A stretch of 64,000 nucleotides of DNA from Microbispora corallina (GCF_016863035.1 NZ_BOOC01000029.1:62001-126000); one strand, 5' to 3'. Counted from the stretch's first letter, positions 26,797 through 35,111 are shown. Program-made: numbers and translations. The notes: a model not told the origin generated them from the letters alone.

Positions 26797-26834
26797 GTCC
26801 CGGCCCGGTGCCCTGAGCAACACCGGACCGGGAC
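26797..26834 (-). terminator. Hairpin downstream of the ACT-GNAT gene
   Basis: GTCCCGGCCCGGTG (26797-26810) pairs with CACCGGACCGGGAC (26821-26834) with one mismatch and a 10-base loop. It lies just past the stop of the acetyltransferase gene and upstream of the sigma factor. Confidence 0.75.
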
Positions 26835-26848
26835 GCTCACGGATGGCG

Positions 26849-27988
26849 TCAGCTCGGGGAAGCCGCCGCCATCACGCCCACGGCCAGCCGCGCCTCCATC
26901 ACACCGGGATCCTCGGTGTGGGTCAGCGTGGCGCCGAGGGAGCCGAGAAGCCTGCGCATGCGCGTGTTGTCGTACAGCAGGGTGGCCCGCACCTCCGCGA
27001 AGCCGAGGTCCCTCGCCTGCCGCAGGATCATGCGGGCCATGGCCGTGCCCAGCCCGCGGCCCTGCCACCGGTCCTCGATGAGGAAGGCGATCTCCGCGAT
27101 GCCGGGGTCGGCGGTGAACATCAGCGACGCCACGCCCACCACCTGACCGTCGTGGCCGGCGACGAGCGACTGGCCCTTGGCGCGGTCGCACATCCGGTCG
27201 AAGACCCGCGGCGGCAGCGAGGGGCTGGCGGTGAAGTAGCGGAACCTGCGGCTCTCGGGCGAGCAGCGCTCGTGCAGGTCGCGCAGCGCCTCCCGGTAGA
27301 GCGACGTCAGCGGCTTGACCTGCACCTCCGCGCCGTCGGCCAGCCGCACCGGGCCGTCCGGGGAGGTCGTCTCGGCGGGCGGCTGGGCCAGCCGCACCAT
27401 CGCGGCGGCGCGGGCCGCCTCGGTCAGCGTGAACGGCAGCCCGGCGCGGCGCAGGCGGATGGCGCGGCGGGGCGCCACCGGCACCACGAGCAGCGTGGGG
27501 TCGGGCAGCTCCACCCCCCGGTCGTCCGGTTCGTCGCGCGCGGCCGCCGCCCCTGACGAGGCGGCCGCGCCCGCCGGTGCGGAGCCGTCCCCGGAGGACA
27601 CCGCGGCGGCCTGCCGGCGCGGCGGGAGCGCGCCGTACACCCATCGGGCGTCGTCGGCCCGCAGCAGCTCGGCGAGGATCTCCGGCAGCCGCCAGGGCGC
27701 CGAGCGCAGCCGGGCGGCCAGCAGCAGCGCCCGGGTCGGCTCGTCGGTCAGCTCGTGGGCGGTGGCGGGGACGATCTGCACCCGGCGGCCGCCCGCGGCC
27801 TCCAGGGCCTCGCGCACCACGGCGGGGGACGCGGGGATGTCGGTGACGAACTCGTCCACGGTCCCGTCGGTGTCGGGCTGCACGGACAGGCCGAGGATGT
27901 TCCCGCCCTTGTCCGCGAGGGCCGTCGCGAGCGACGCGAGCCGCCCCGGACGCTCGTCGACCGTGGTCCGGATCCGGAAGAACCCCAT
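26849..27988 (-). CDS. GNAT acetyltransferase with N-terminal ACT domain
   Basis: This 379-residue fusion has an N-terminal ACT-like ligand-binding domain (FRIRTTVDERPGRLASLATA, then GGNILGLSVQ) and a C-terminal GNAT domain. The acetyl-CoA loop is VEDRWQG-like here: LIEDRWQGRGLGTAMARMIL. Between them is a partly conserved, partly Ala-rich linker. ACT-GNAT proteins of Micromonospora and Streptomyces have been described as amino-acid-regulated protein lysine acetyltransferases (established knowledge, from memory). That role is plausible here. The start is ATG 27988 with GGAGGGAG about nine bases upstream. It is divergent from the FAD oxidoreductase and ends at its own hairpin. Confidence 0.87.
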   Translation of the reverse strand: MGFFRIRTTVDERPGRLASLATALADKGGNILGLSVQPDTDGTVDEFVTDIPASPAVVREALEAAGGRRVQIVPATAHELTDEPTRALLLAARLRSAPWRLPEILAELLRADDARWVYGALPPRRQAAAVSSGDGSAPAGAAASSGAAAARDEPDDRGVELPDPTLLVVPVAPRRAIRLRRAGLPFTLTEAARAAAMVRLAQPPAETTSPDGPVRLADGAEVQVKPLTSLYREALRDLHERCSPESRRFRYFTASPSLPPRVFDRMCDRAKGQSLVAGHDGQVVGVASLMFTADPGIAEIAFLIEDRWQGRGLGTAMARMILRQARDLGFAEVRATLLYDNTRMRRLLGSLGATLTHTEDPGVMEARLAVGVMAAASPS

Positions 27989-28184
27989 CGGTTATCGCTC
28001 CCTCCGTTGTGCCGGGCTTCAGCATGCCGGAGGGCTGTTACACGTTTGCTACAGAGCAGTGAGCCGACCGTTTCTTTCCGGTCTGCCACGTTACGACTAC
28101 TGTTATCCGCATGCCTGTCGCGGTTCTTCGACGAGTTTCGTCGCCTGATGTCGCCAACAGCACGGATATAGCAGGATGTGCACC

Positions 28185-29582
28185 ATGAGCGCTCCCCTGT
28201 CGCCGGACTTCCGCAACGGCGAGGTGTCCTTCTGGTATCGGTCCCTCGGCGTCCCCCGCCCCGGTGAGCCCCTTAAGGGCGACGTGCAGGCCGACGTCGC
28301 GGTCGTCGGAGCCGGCTACACCGGCCTGTGGACGGCCTACTACCTGAAGAAGGCCGACCCCTCCCTGCGGATCGTGGTCCTGGAGAAGGAGTTCGCGGGG
28401 TTCGGGGCGTCCGGGCGCAACGGCGGCTGGCTCACCGGCGCGCTCGCCGGCTCGGCCGACCGGTACGCGAAGACGCACGGACCGGAGGCCGCCCGGCGTT
28501 TCCAGCGGTCGATGTTCGAGGCGATCGACGAGGTCGTCGCGGTCGCCGCCGAGGAGGGCATCGACGCCGACATCGTGAAGGGCGGGCTGCTCACCGTGGC
28601 CCGGGGCCCGGCGCAGGCGGCCCGGCTGCGGGAGGAGCTGGCCGGCCAGCGCCAATGGGGCTGGGACGAGGACGACGTCCGCCTGCTGTCGCGCGACGAG
28701 ATGGACGGGCGGTTGCAGGTGGCGGGCGCCCTCAGCGCGACGTGGAGCCCCCACTGCGCGCGCATCCAGCCGGCGAAGCTGGTCCGCGGCCTGGTCGAGG
28801 CCGTCCGGCGCCTGGGCGTGGAGGTCGCCGAGGGGACGCCCGTGACGGAGATCGCCCCCGGCCGGGCGGTCACGCCGTACGGCACGGTGACGGCGGCCCA
28901 CGTGCTGCGCTGCACCGAGGGGTTCACCGCGACCATCCCCGGCCACCACCGCGACTGGCTCCCCATGAACAGCTCGATGATCGTGACCGAGCCCCTGCCC
29001 GCGGACGTGTGGGCGTCGATCGGCTGGGACGGCCGCGAGCTGCTCGGGGACATGGCGCACTACTACATGTACGCCCAGCGGACGGCCGACGACCGCATCG
29101 CCTTCGGCGGCCGGGGCAGGCCCTACCTGTACGGCTCCCGCGTCGACGACCGCGGGCACACGCACGGCTGGACGGTCGACGCGCTGTGGGAGCTGCTGAC
29201 CTCGTTCTTCCCGGCGGTCGCCGCCTCGCGGGTGGCCCACGCCTGGTCGGGCGTGCTCGGCGTGCCCCGCGACTGGTGCTCCACCGTCCACGTGGACCCG
29301 GCGACCGGCCTCGGCTGGGCCGGCGGGTACACCGGCCACGGCGTCACGACGGCCAACCTGGCCGGCCGCACCCTGCGGGACCTCGTCCTGCGGCGGGACA
29401 CCGACCTCAGCCGCCTGCCCTGGGTGGACCGGCGGGTGCGCTCGTGGGAACCCGAGCCGCTGCGGTGGCTCGGCGTCCACTCCATGTACCGCCTCTACCG
29501 CATCGCCGACGCGCGCGAGAGCAGGGGCGGGACGAGGACGTCCGCGCTGGCGAAGATCGCCGATATGATCACCGGTCACTGA
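28185..29582 (+). CDS. FAD-dependent amine/amino-acid oxidoreductase (DAO family)
   Basis: This flavoenzyme of about 465 residues belongs to the DAO/glycine-oxidase-like family. The dinucleotide fold ADVAVVGAGYTGLWTAYYLK and the second FAD motif FGASGRNGGWLTGALAG are clear. A C-terminal GYTGHGVTTANLAGRTLRDL completes the FAD site. It is related to PuuB-type gamma-glutamylputrescine oxidoreductases, so an amine or amino acid is the likely substrate. ATG 28185 has AGGA nine bases upstream; ATG 28176 is an alternative. It is followed after 22 bases by an amidohydrolase gene and probably forms a two-gene operon with it. Confidence 0.88.
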   Translation: MSAPLSPDFRNGEVSFWYRSLGVPRPGEPLKGDVQADVAVVGAGYTGLWTAYYLKKADPSLRIVVLEKEFAGFGASGRNGGWLTGALAGSADRYAKTHGPEAARRFQRSMFEAIDEVVAVAAEEGIDADIVKGGLLTVARGPAQAARLREELAGQRQWGWDEDDVRLLSRDEMDGRLQVAGALSATWSPHCARIQPAKLVRGLVEAVRRLGVEVAEGTPVTEIAPGRAVTPYGTVTAAHVLRCTEGFTATIPGHHRDWLPMNSSMIVTEPLPADVWASIGWDGRELLGDMAHYYMYAQRTADDRIAFGGRGRPYLYGSRVDDRGHTHGWTVDALWELLTSFFPAVAASRVAHAWSGVLGVPRDWCSTVHVDPATGLGWAGGYTGHGVTTANLAGRTLRDLVLRRDTDLSRLPWVDRRVRSWEPEPLRWLGVHSMYRLYRIADARESRGGTRTSALAKIADMITGH

Positions 29583-29604
29583 TCCGAGAAGGGCCTCACC
29601 CGTT

Positions 29605-31209
29605 TTGACCTCGCACATCCTGTTCCGCGGCGGCCGCGCCCTCGTCCCCGGCGGATTCGCGGAGGCGGTCCTCGTCTCCGGCGGCGTCATCGCCGCGGCC
29701 GGCCCCGAGTCCGACCTCGCCCGGCTCGCGCCCGGGGCCGAGCCGGTCGACCTCGACGGGGGCCTGCTCGTCCCCGGCTTCACCGACGCGCACATCCACC
29801 CCGTCCAGGCGGGGCTGGAGCGGGCCAAGTGCGACCTGTCGGAGGTGTACGGCCTCGACGACTACCTGGCGCGGATCGCGTCCTACGCCGAGGCCCACCC
29901 TGACCGGGAGTGGGTCGACGGCGGCGGCTGGGACATGTCGGCCTTCCCCGGCGGCCTGCCCCACCGGTCGCAGCTCGACTTCCTCGACCGTCCGGCGTAC
30001 CTGATCCAGCGCGACCACCACGCGGCCTGGGTCAACACCCGGGCGCTGGAGCTGGCCGGCATTACCCGCGACACCCCTGACCCGGCCGACGGGCGCATCG
30101 AGCGCGACCCGGACGGCACGCCGAGCGGCGTGCTCCACGAGGGCGCGATGGACCTGGTCGGCCTGCTCACCCCCCGTCCCACGGCCGGCGACCTCCTGGA
30201 CGCCCTCCTGGACGCGCAGCAGTACCTCTTCTCGCTCGGCATCACCGGCTGGCAGGACGCGATCGTCGGCTCGTACGCGGGGTCGGACGACCAGTTGCCC
30301 GCGTACCTGTCGGCCGCGTCCTCGGGCCGGCTGCGGGCGAGGGTGGTCGGCGCGCTGTGGTGGGACCGCACGCGCGGGGCCGAGCAGATCCCCGGCCTGG
30401 TCGAGCGCCGGGCCATGGCCGAGGGACTCGACCGCTTCCGCGCCACGTCCGTCAAGATCATGCAGGACGGCATCGCGGAGAACTTCACGGCCGCCGTGAT
30501 CGAGCCCTACTGCCGCTGCGGCGGCACCGGCCTGTCGTACGTCGAGCCCGCGCTGCTCGACCGGTACGTCAAGGAGCTGGACGCGCTGGGGTTCCAGGTG
30601 CACTTCCACGCCATCGGCGAGCGGGCGGTGCGGGAGGCGCTGGACGCCCTGTCGGGGACGGACCCGGACAACCGGCACCACATCGCTCACCTGCAGATCA
30701 TCACGCCGGAGGACGTGCCGCGCTTCGCCGCGCTGGGGGTGACCGCGAACCTGCAGCCGCTGTGGGCGACCCACCACGCCCAGATGGACGAGCTGTGCAT
30801 CCCCTACCTTGGCGAGGAGCGTTCGTCCTGGCAGTACCCCTTCGCCGACCTGGTGCGGCACGGCACCCGGCTGGCCGGTGGCTCCGACTGGCCCGTGTCC
30901 TCGGCCGACCCGTTGCAGGCCATGCACGTAGCCGTCAACCGCACCGAGCCCGGCGGCTCGGTCCACGTGTCGTACCCGACGGCCCTCACGCCGTTCCTGC
31001 CTCAGCAGAGCCTGGACCTGCGCACCGTCATGACGGCCTACACGGCGGGCTCCGCCTGGCTCAACCGCTCCCCCGCGGGCGTGATCGAGGAGGGCCGCCC
31101 GGCCGACCTCGCCGTCCTCGACCGCGACCCGTTCGCGCTCGAGCCCGGCGAGATCTGGACCACCGGGGTGCGGATGACGTTCGTGGACGGCGTCCCCGTG
31201 CACGGCTGA
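29605..31209 (+). CDS. YtcJ-like metal-dependent amidohydrolase
   Basis: This protein of about 534 residues is an amidohydrolase-superfamily TIM barrel (Amidohydro_3, YtcJ group). The metal site begins with PGFTDAHIHPVQAGL; later ligands are in VHFHAIGERAV, HHIAHLQIITPED and LAGGSDWPVSSADPL. The C-terminal small domain carries GVIEEGRPADLAVLDRDPF. Such enzymes hydrolyse amides or N-acyl amines of varied kinds; the exact substrate is unknown. TTG 29605 starts 22 bases after the oxidoreductase, suggesting a catabolic pair in which one enzyme frees an amine and the other oxidises it (inference). Confidence 0.87.
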   Translation: MTSHILFRGGRALVPGGFAEAVLVSGGVIAAAGPESDLARLAPGAEPVDLDGGLLVPGFTDAHIHPVQAGLERAKCDLSEVYGLDDYLARIASYAEAHPDREWVDGGGWDMSAFPGGLPHRSQLDFLDRPAYLIQRDHHAAWVNTRALELAGITRDTPDPADGRIERDPDGTPSGVLHEGAMDLVGLLTPRPTAGDLLDALLDAQQYLFSLGITGWQDAIVGSYAGSDDQLPAYLSAASSGRLRARVVGALWWDRTRGAEQIPGLVERRAMAEGLDRFRATSVKIMQDGIAENFTAAVIEPYCRCGGTGLSYVEPALLDRYVKELDALGFQVHFHAIGERAVREALDALSGTDPDNRHHIAHLQIITPEDVPRFAALGVTANLQPLWATHHAQMDELCIPYLGEERSSWQYPFADLVRHGTRLAGGSDWPVSSADPLQAMHVAVNRTEPGGSVHVSYPTALTPFLPQQSLDLRTVMTAYTAGSAWLNRSPAGVIEEGRPADLAVLDRDPFALEPGEIWTTGVRMTFVDGVPVHG

Positions 31210-31299
31210 CCCAGCCCCCTCGCCATCATCCCGCTTCTTCGGTATATGTCAGGACCGGGGAGTCGTTGGCGTGGCCGATGAGGCGACCGGGGGTGCGGC

Positions 31300-32010
31300 G
31301 TGGACAAGCGGGTGGTCGTCGTGGACGACGACGACATCAGCCGCAACGGCGTCGCCGTGATCCTCACCGGTGTGCCGGGGCTGCGCCTGGTCGCGGCTCT
31401 CACCCACGAGGACGCGGCCGGGTGGGGCGGGCGCTGGCGCGACGCCGACGTGGTGCTGGTCGACGCGGCCGACGAGCGGCGTGAGGGGGACCAGTTCCCC
31501 GGCGTCGCCGTCGTCGAGCAGGTGCGGCGGCACCGCCCCCAGGCGCTGGTGATCGTCTTCACCGGCCACTTCTTCGACGGCGCCGTACGGCGGCGCATGC
31601 GGGAGGCCGGGGCCGACCTGTTCTTCCACCGCGGCGAGCTGGCCGAGGCCGCCACGCTCCGCGCCGTCGTGCTGGGCGGCACGGGCCGCCCGGTCCCCGG
31701 TCCGGAGGACCCCGAGGAGGAGATCCGGCACGGCGTGTCCCGGCGGAGCACGGTGAACGCCGCCGTGTCGCACGCGATGGCCGCGGACCTCCCCGGACGG
31801 CTGGCCGAGCGGCGCAACCCCCGGTCACGGGCCTGGGAGCGGCTGCGGCGGGAGTTCAACCGGCATGCCGGGCTGCACGCGATGACCTGCGACGGCCGCG
31901 CGCCCGACCGGGAGCAGGACCTGCCCTCACTCCCGCAGATCGCCCGCTTCCTGCGCTGGGCGACCCGGGTGAAGTCGCCCTACCCCGGCCGCCTCGACGG
32001 CCGCGGCTGA
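31300..32010 (+). CDS. Atypical response-regulator-like protein
   Basis: This 236-residue protein has an N-terminal receiver domain: acidic pocket VVVVDDDDIS (residues 5-14), phospho-acceptor Asp55 in VVLVDAADE and Thr88 in VIVFTGHFF. The usual switch lysine is replaced by His110/Arg111 (FFHRGEL). The C-terminal ~90 residues (AWERLRREFNRHAGLHAM, then PSLPQIARFLRWATRVKSPY) do not match a standard LuxR or OmpR DNA-binding domain that I can recognise. The start is GTG 31300. It is followed after 18 bases by a large membrane protein, probably its partner. Gene reality is clear; DNA binding is uncertain. Confidence 0.75.
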   Translation: MDKRVVVVDDDDISRNGVAVILTGVPGLRLVAALTHEDAAGWGGRWRDADVVLVDAADERREGDQFPGVAVVEQVRRHRPQALVIVFTGHFFDGAVRRRMREAGADLFFHRGELAEAATLRAVVLGGTGRPVPGPEDPEEEIRHGVSRRSTVNAAVSHAMAADLPGRLAERRNPRSRAWERLRREFNRHAGLHAMTCDGRAPDREQDLPSLPQIARFLRWATRVKSPYPGRLDGRG

Positions 32011-32028
32011 TCCCGGGCCGGGTCGCCG

Positions 32029-33804
32029 ATGGCGGGGCTTCCGGCGTTCACCGAGGTCGCGGCGCGCTCGGCCACCTTCGCCTCGCACCGGTTCCTGCTG
32101 AACCTGCGGATCTCGTCCCGGCTGACGTGCACGACGGCGCTCCTGCTGCGCAGGCCGGCCGCGCCGCACGTCGTGATCGCCGCCGCCGCCCTCTTCGTCG
32201 CCTACGACGTGGCCCTGTTCTGCGTCCTGCGCCGGGGCGTGCCGGTGCCGCACCGCCTGCGGCTCGCGGCGGACGCCGCCGACGCCGCCGGCTGGTCCGC
32301 CGCGCTCGTGTCCCCGCTCGCGCCCGCGGCGCTGATCGTGGCGCCCCTCGCGATGGAGGCCGCCCTGTGGCGGGGGTGGCGGGCCCTCGCCGTACCGGCC
32401 CTGTCCGGTTCGGCGACCGTGGCGGCGCTGCTGGCCCTCCAAGGCCGGACCGGCGGACCGCTCACCGTGCTCCCCGCCTTCGCCCTGCCCGCGTTGGGGA
32501 TGCTCGGCGGGCTGCTGCTCAGCCGGTACCTGCAGGGCCGGGTGCACGAGCGGCTGCGGCAGGCGGAGGCGGAGCGGCAGGCCGCCGCCGGACGGGCCGA
32601 GCTGGCCGGACGGCACAGCGTCGCGGTGGGCGCGGACACCGCGCTCGACGTGCTGACCCGGACCTGGCCGCTGCTGGCCGTGCCGGGCGAGCCGATCGGC
32701 TTCCCCCTGGCGGCGTGGCGGCACGCGCTGGCCGAGCGGACCGCGGACCAGGCCGACTACCTGGGCACCGCGCTGCTGCGCTGGGAGCAGCGGCACAACA
32801 TGGCCCACGCGGAGCTGCGCCGGGACGTGGAGTTCGCGGTCGCCCGGGAGGCGGCTCCGCTGCTGATCTCGCCCTCGCAGCTGGCCGCGCTGGACGGGGC
32901 GCTGGCCGGTCTGGGGCTGCGCGGACGGGTGCCGGTGTCCGTCCGGACACCGCGGCCCCTCGGGCATCCGCAGGTGCTGGCCGTCGGGCCCCACCGGGTG
33001 GAACTGCCCCAGGACCCCCTGTCGCGGGTGCCGCCGTTCGACCCGGGGCCGATGGTGATCGCGATCGGCGGGATCGGGTCGCTCACCCACGCGCTGCGCG
33101 AGATGGACGGCGTGCCGCTGCCCGTCGCCGCCTGCCTGACGGCGGTGGCCCTGCTGGTGAGCCTCTGGGCGCACCGGCAGATCGCCGCGCGCGGCAGCGC
33201 CGCCCGGCCCCGGGTCCTCGCCGCCTGCCTCGCCTTCGGCGCGCTCGACGCCGTGGTATCCACGGCCACGATGACGACGCTCCGCGCGGGCGGCATCACC
33301 CGGCAGCCGTACCTGCACTTCCTGCTGTTCGCCGGGCCGACGGCGACGATGTACCTGCGGGACCTGTCGTGGCGGTGGCGAACCGGGGCGCTGTCGGCCG
33401 CCGGCGCAGTCCTGGCCGTGTCGGTCGCGCTGCTGTCCGTCCCGTTGTCGCCGGCGGACGCGCTGGGCCTGCTGTGGCCGCTGGCGTTCACCGTCGGCGC
33501 CTCCAGCCTGCGCGACCTGCTCGACGAGGAGAACCTCGCGTTCGGCGACGTCATCGAGCGGGAGCACGACAGGGCGGTGGCCGAGGGGTTCCGGCGGGGG
33601 CGGGAGGAGGTGCTCCGGCTGGTGGAGTCCTCGGCGGCGCAGGCGCGGGACCGGCTGCGCCGCCGCCGGGACCTCATCGACCCGGTGTTCCTGCCGGAGA
33701 TCGAGCGCCGCCTCGACCATGTCGGGCGCTGCCTCGCCGACCTGCGGTCGCGGTCACAGGGAGGCGGGCGCTCGCCGGGCTCACGGACTCCCCCGCCACG
33801 GTGA
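32029..33804 (+). CDS. Large membrane protein, putative sensor partner of the response regulator
   Basis: I do not recognise the family. The 591-residue protein has two membrane blocks. The first, about residues 45-165, has four to five helices; the second, about residues 360-500, has about five. Between them lies a cytoplasmic coiled region (RVHERLRQAEAERQAAAGRA) and a mixed domain. A C-terminal helical tail with GFRRGREEVLRLVESSAAQA follows. I see no HATPase N or G boxes and no clear DHp histidine. So if it signals to the adjacent receiver protein, it does so unconventionally or as a pseudokinase. ATG 32029 lies 18 bases after the regulator. Its last 131 bases overlap the end of the convergent mauE-like gene. 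Confidence 0.65.
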   Translation: MAGLPAFTEVAARSATFASHRFLLNLRISSRLTCTTALLLRRPAAPHVVIAAAALFVAYDVALFCVLRRGVPVPHRLRLAADAADAAGWSAALVSPLAPAALIVAPLAMEAALWRGWRALAVPALSGSATVAALLALQGRTGGPLTVLPAFALPALGMLGGLLLSRYLQGRVHERLRQAEAERQAAAGRAELAGRHSVAVGADTALDVLTRTWPLLAVPGEPIGFPLAAWRHALAERTADQADYLGTALLRWEQRHNMAHAELRRDVEFAVAREAAPLLISPSQLAALDGALAGLGLRGRVPVSVRTPRPLGHPQVLAVGPHRVELPQDPLSRVPPFDPGPMVIAIGGIGSLTHALREMDGVPLPVAACLTAVALLVSLWAHRQIAARGSAARPRVLAACLAFGALDAVVSTATMTTLRAGGITRQPYLHFLLFAGPTATMYLRDLSWRWRTGALSAAGAVLAVSVALLSVPLSPADALGLLWPLAFTVGASSLRDLLDEENLAFGDVIEREHDRAVAEGFRRGREEVLRLVESSAAQARDRLRRRRDLIDPVFLPEIERRLDHVGRCLADLRSRSQGGGRSPGSRTPPPR

Positions 33805-34312
33805 GCCCGGCGAGCACGGCCAGGAGGCGCTCCCCGCCCACCAGCAGGGCCGCCGCCGCCGCGCCGGCCAGGCCGCAGGCCGCCACCTCCCCGGCGTCAC
33901 GGGGCGCGGCCGCGCCGCCCGCCGCGGCCGCCACGCCCACGGCCAGCAGCAGGACGCCGTTGCGGACCAGGTGCCACGGGCCGACCGGTGACCGCGCGCC
34001 GCCGAAGCAGGCGCAGCCCCGGCGGGTGCCTCGCCGTACGGCCAGGGCCAGGGCCGGGGTGAACGCGGCCAGCAGCGCTCCGGCCGCCGCGAGCCCGTAG
34101 GGCGCGGTCCCGCCGGACGGCAGCGCCAGGGCCGTCGCGGCCTCCGCCGCCGCGATGAGCGCGGCCGCCGCAGAGGAGAGCCGGGTGCCGGGGACCCGCC
34201 CGATCTCCCGGACGGCGGCGGCGAACGCCGAGGGGTGTCGTGCCTTGCCCGCCACGGCCGCCGCGAAGACCAGCGACAGGGCGATCCTCAGCGACAGCGC
34301 CAGGTATCCCAT
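33674..34312 (-). CDS. MauE/DoxX-type redox-associated membrane protein
   Basis: This membrane protein of about 212 residues has four to five helices and belongs to the MauE/DoxX group. MauE assists disulfide formation in methylamine dehydrogenase. The signature is YLALSLRIALSLVFAAAVAG followed by GKARHPSAFAAAVREIG, and the CxC of RRGCACFGG (Cys100, Cys102). ATG 34312 has AGGAGG five bases upstream; GTG 34315 is possible. It overlaps the S26 peptidase stop by one base. It is the last gene of the peptide operon. Its job is probably to pass electrons or disulfides to the six-cysteine peptide together with the MauD-like protein. The C-terminal 130 bases overlap the opposite-strand sensor gene. 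Confidence 0.82.
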   Translation of the reverse strand: MGYLALSLRIALSLVFAAAVAGKARHPSAFAAAVREIGRVPGTRLSSAAAALIAAAEAATALALPSGGTAPYGLAAAGALLAAFTPALALAVRRGTRRGCACFGGARSPVGPWHLVRNGVLLLAVGVAAAAGGAAAPRDAGEVAACGLAGAAAAALLVGGERLLAVLAGLTVAGESVSPASARLPVTATAGRRGSARHGRGGARSPAGTPGR

Positions 34313-34860
34313 CACGGCCTCCTTCCCGCCGTCCCGGCTCGCCGCACGAGCACGCCGACGACCACGCCGGCCACAGCCGACACGGGCACCAGCCCCCAGG
34401 TCCGGGAGTCGGCGCTCGACTCCGCGTCCCCGAACACCACGAGGCGGCCGGGAGGCACCCGCCCGGCGCCCACCGCGGCCCGTGCGGCCTCCGGGACGGG
34501 GTCCCCGCCGACTGCCACGACCCTCTTCACCAGGTACGGCCTGACCTGCGGCGGCGCGATCGCCCAGCCCGGCGGGGGCAGGAACACCACGGCGCGTCCC
34601 CGTACGGGCGGCAGCCGGGCCGCGAGCAGGCGGTCGCCGTCGCGGTAGGCGGGGGCCATGCTGCTGCCCCGCACGGTGACGACCACAAGGAGCCGGCGCG
34701 CGAGTGCGGCCGTGAGCACGAGGGCAAGCACGACGGCGGGCACGAGGATGGGCGCGGCGGCGGGCACGAGAGTCGGCCCCAGAGTGGGCACGACGGCGAG
34801 CACGACGATGGGCACGACGATGGGCGCCGTCGCGGCGAGGGCCGCGGGCAGAGCGGTCAC
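34312..34860 (-). CDS. S26 family signal peptidase
   Basis: This membrane-bound type I signal peptidase homologue has about 182 residues. An extended hydrophobic Val/Pro/Ala-rich N-terminus (about residues 10-60, two helices) anchors it. The catalytic serine lies in VRGSSMAPAY (Ser67) and the lysine in YLVKRVVAVGGD (Lys112), followed by FGDAESSADSRTWG, all canonical. The start is GTG 34860 with GAGGAGG five bases upstream. It lies directly after the small peptide gene, so it is the likely protease that removes the peptide's leader. It is small and separate from housekeeping lepB genes, which fits a dedicated role. Confidence 0.88.
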   Translation of the reverse strand: MTALPAALAATAPIVVPIVVLAVVPTLGPTLVPAAAPILVPAVVLALVLTAALARRLLVVVTVRGSSMAPAYRDGDRLLAARLPPVRGRAVVFLPPPGWAIAPPQVRPYLVKRVVAVGGDPVPEAARAAVGAGRVPPGRLVVFGDAESSADSRTWGLVPVSAVAGVVVGVLVRRAGTAGRRP

Positions 34861-34882
34861 GACGTCCTCCTCTCCCCCGGTT

Positions 34883-34910
34883 CCGGCCGGAGGCAGGGGC
34901 CTCCGGCCGG
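34883..34910 (-). terminator. Hairpin between precursor peptide and peptidase genes
   Basis: CCGGCCGGAGGC (34883-34894) pairs perfectly with GCCTCCGGCCGG (34899-34910) around an AGGG loop. It lies 16 bases past the peptide stop and 22 bases before the peptidase start. It could be a partial terminator or RNA-stabilising end that raises precursor mRNA over downstream genes. Confidence 0.75.
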
Positions 34911-34925
34911 GCGGGGACGGCCGGT

Positions 34926-35111
34926 CTACTGGCAGTAGTGACTGACGGAGACCCAGTCGCCGGAGCAGGCGTGCCCGCACCAGGTGGTGAAGCACGAGCG
35001 GCCGGGAGCGATGACGTTCTGCTCGGTGTAGCAGTAGTAGTCGCCGCAGTGGTAGGCGCGGGCCTCCACGGACGGCAGGACGCGGGTCAGCAGTGCGCGC
35101 AGGGCGGACAT
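34926..35111 (-). CDS. Six-cysteine precursor peptide (candidate new secreted peptide)
   Basis: This 61-residue peptide is the likely product of the operon. Residues 1-19 form a short, weakly amphipathic leader (MSALRALLTRVLPSVEARA) ending in Ala17-Arg18-Ala19, a type I signal peptidase A-x-A site. The predicted core of 42 residues has six cysteines at 22, 27, 40, 45, 49 and 60, enough for three disulfides. It is rich in Tyr, His, Trp, Ser and Thr, with the block SCFTTWCGHACSG. The leader lacks the long hydrophobic core of a Sec signal, so the ABC exporter is the likely route. The start is ATG 35111 with AAGGAGG four bases upstream, the strongest ribosome binding site here. I know no matching family. 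Confidence 0.8.
   Translation of the reverse strand: MSALRALLTRVLPSVEARAYHCGDYYCYTEQNVIAPGRSCFTTWCGHACSGDWVSVSHYCQ

Noticed and set aside
34926-35111. Lanthipeptide, lasso peptide or sactipeptide precursor
   Set aside because: No LanB/C/M, lasso B/C or radical-SAM gene accompanies it; the thiol-redox partners point to simple disulfides.
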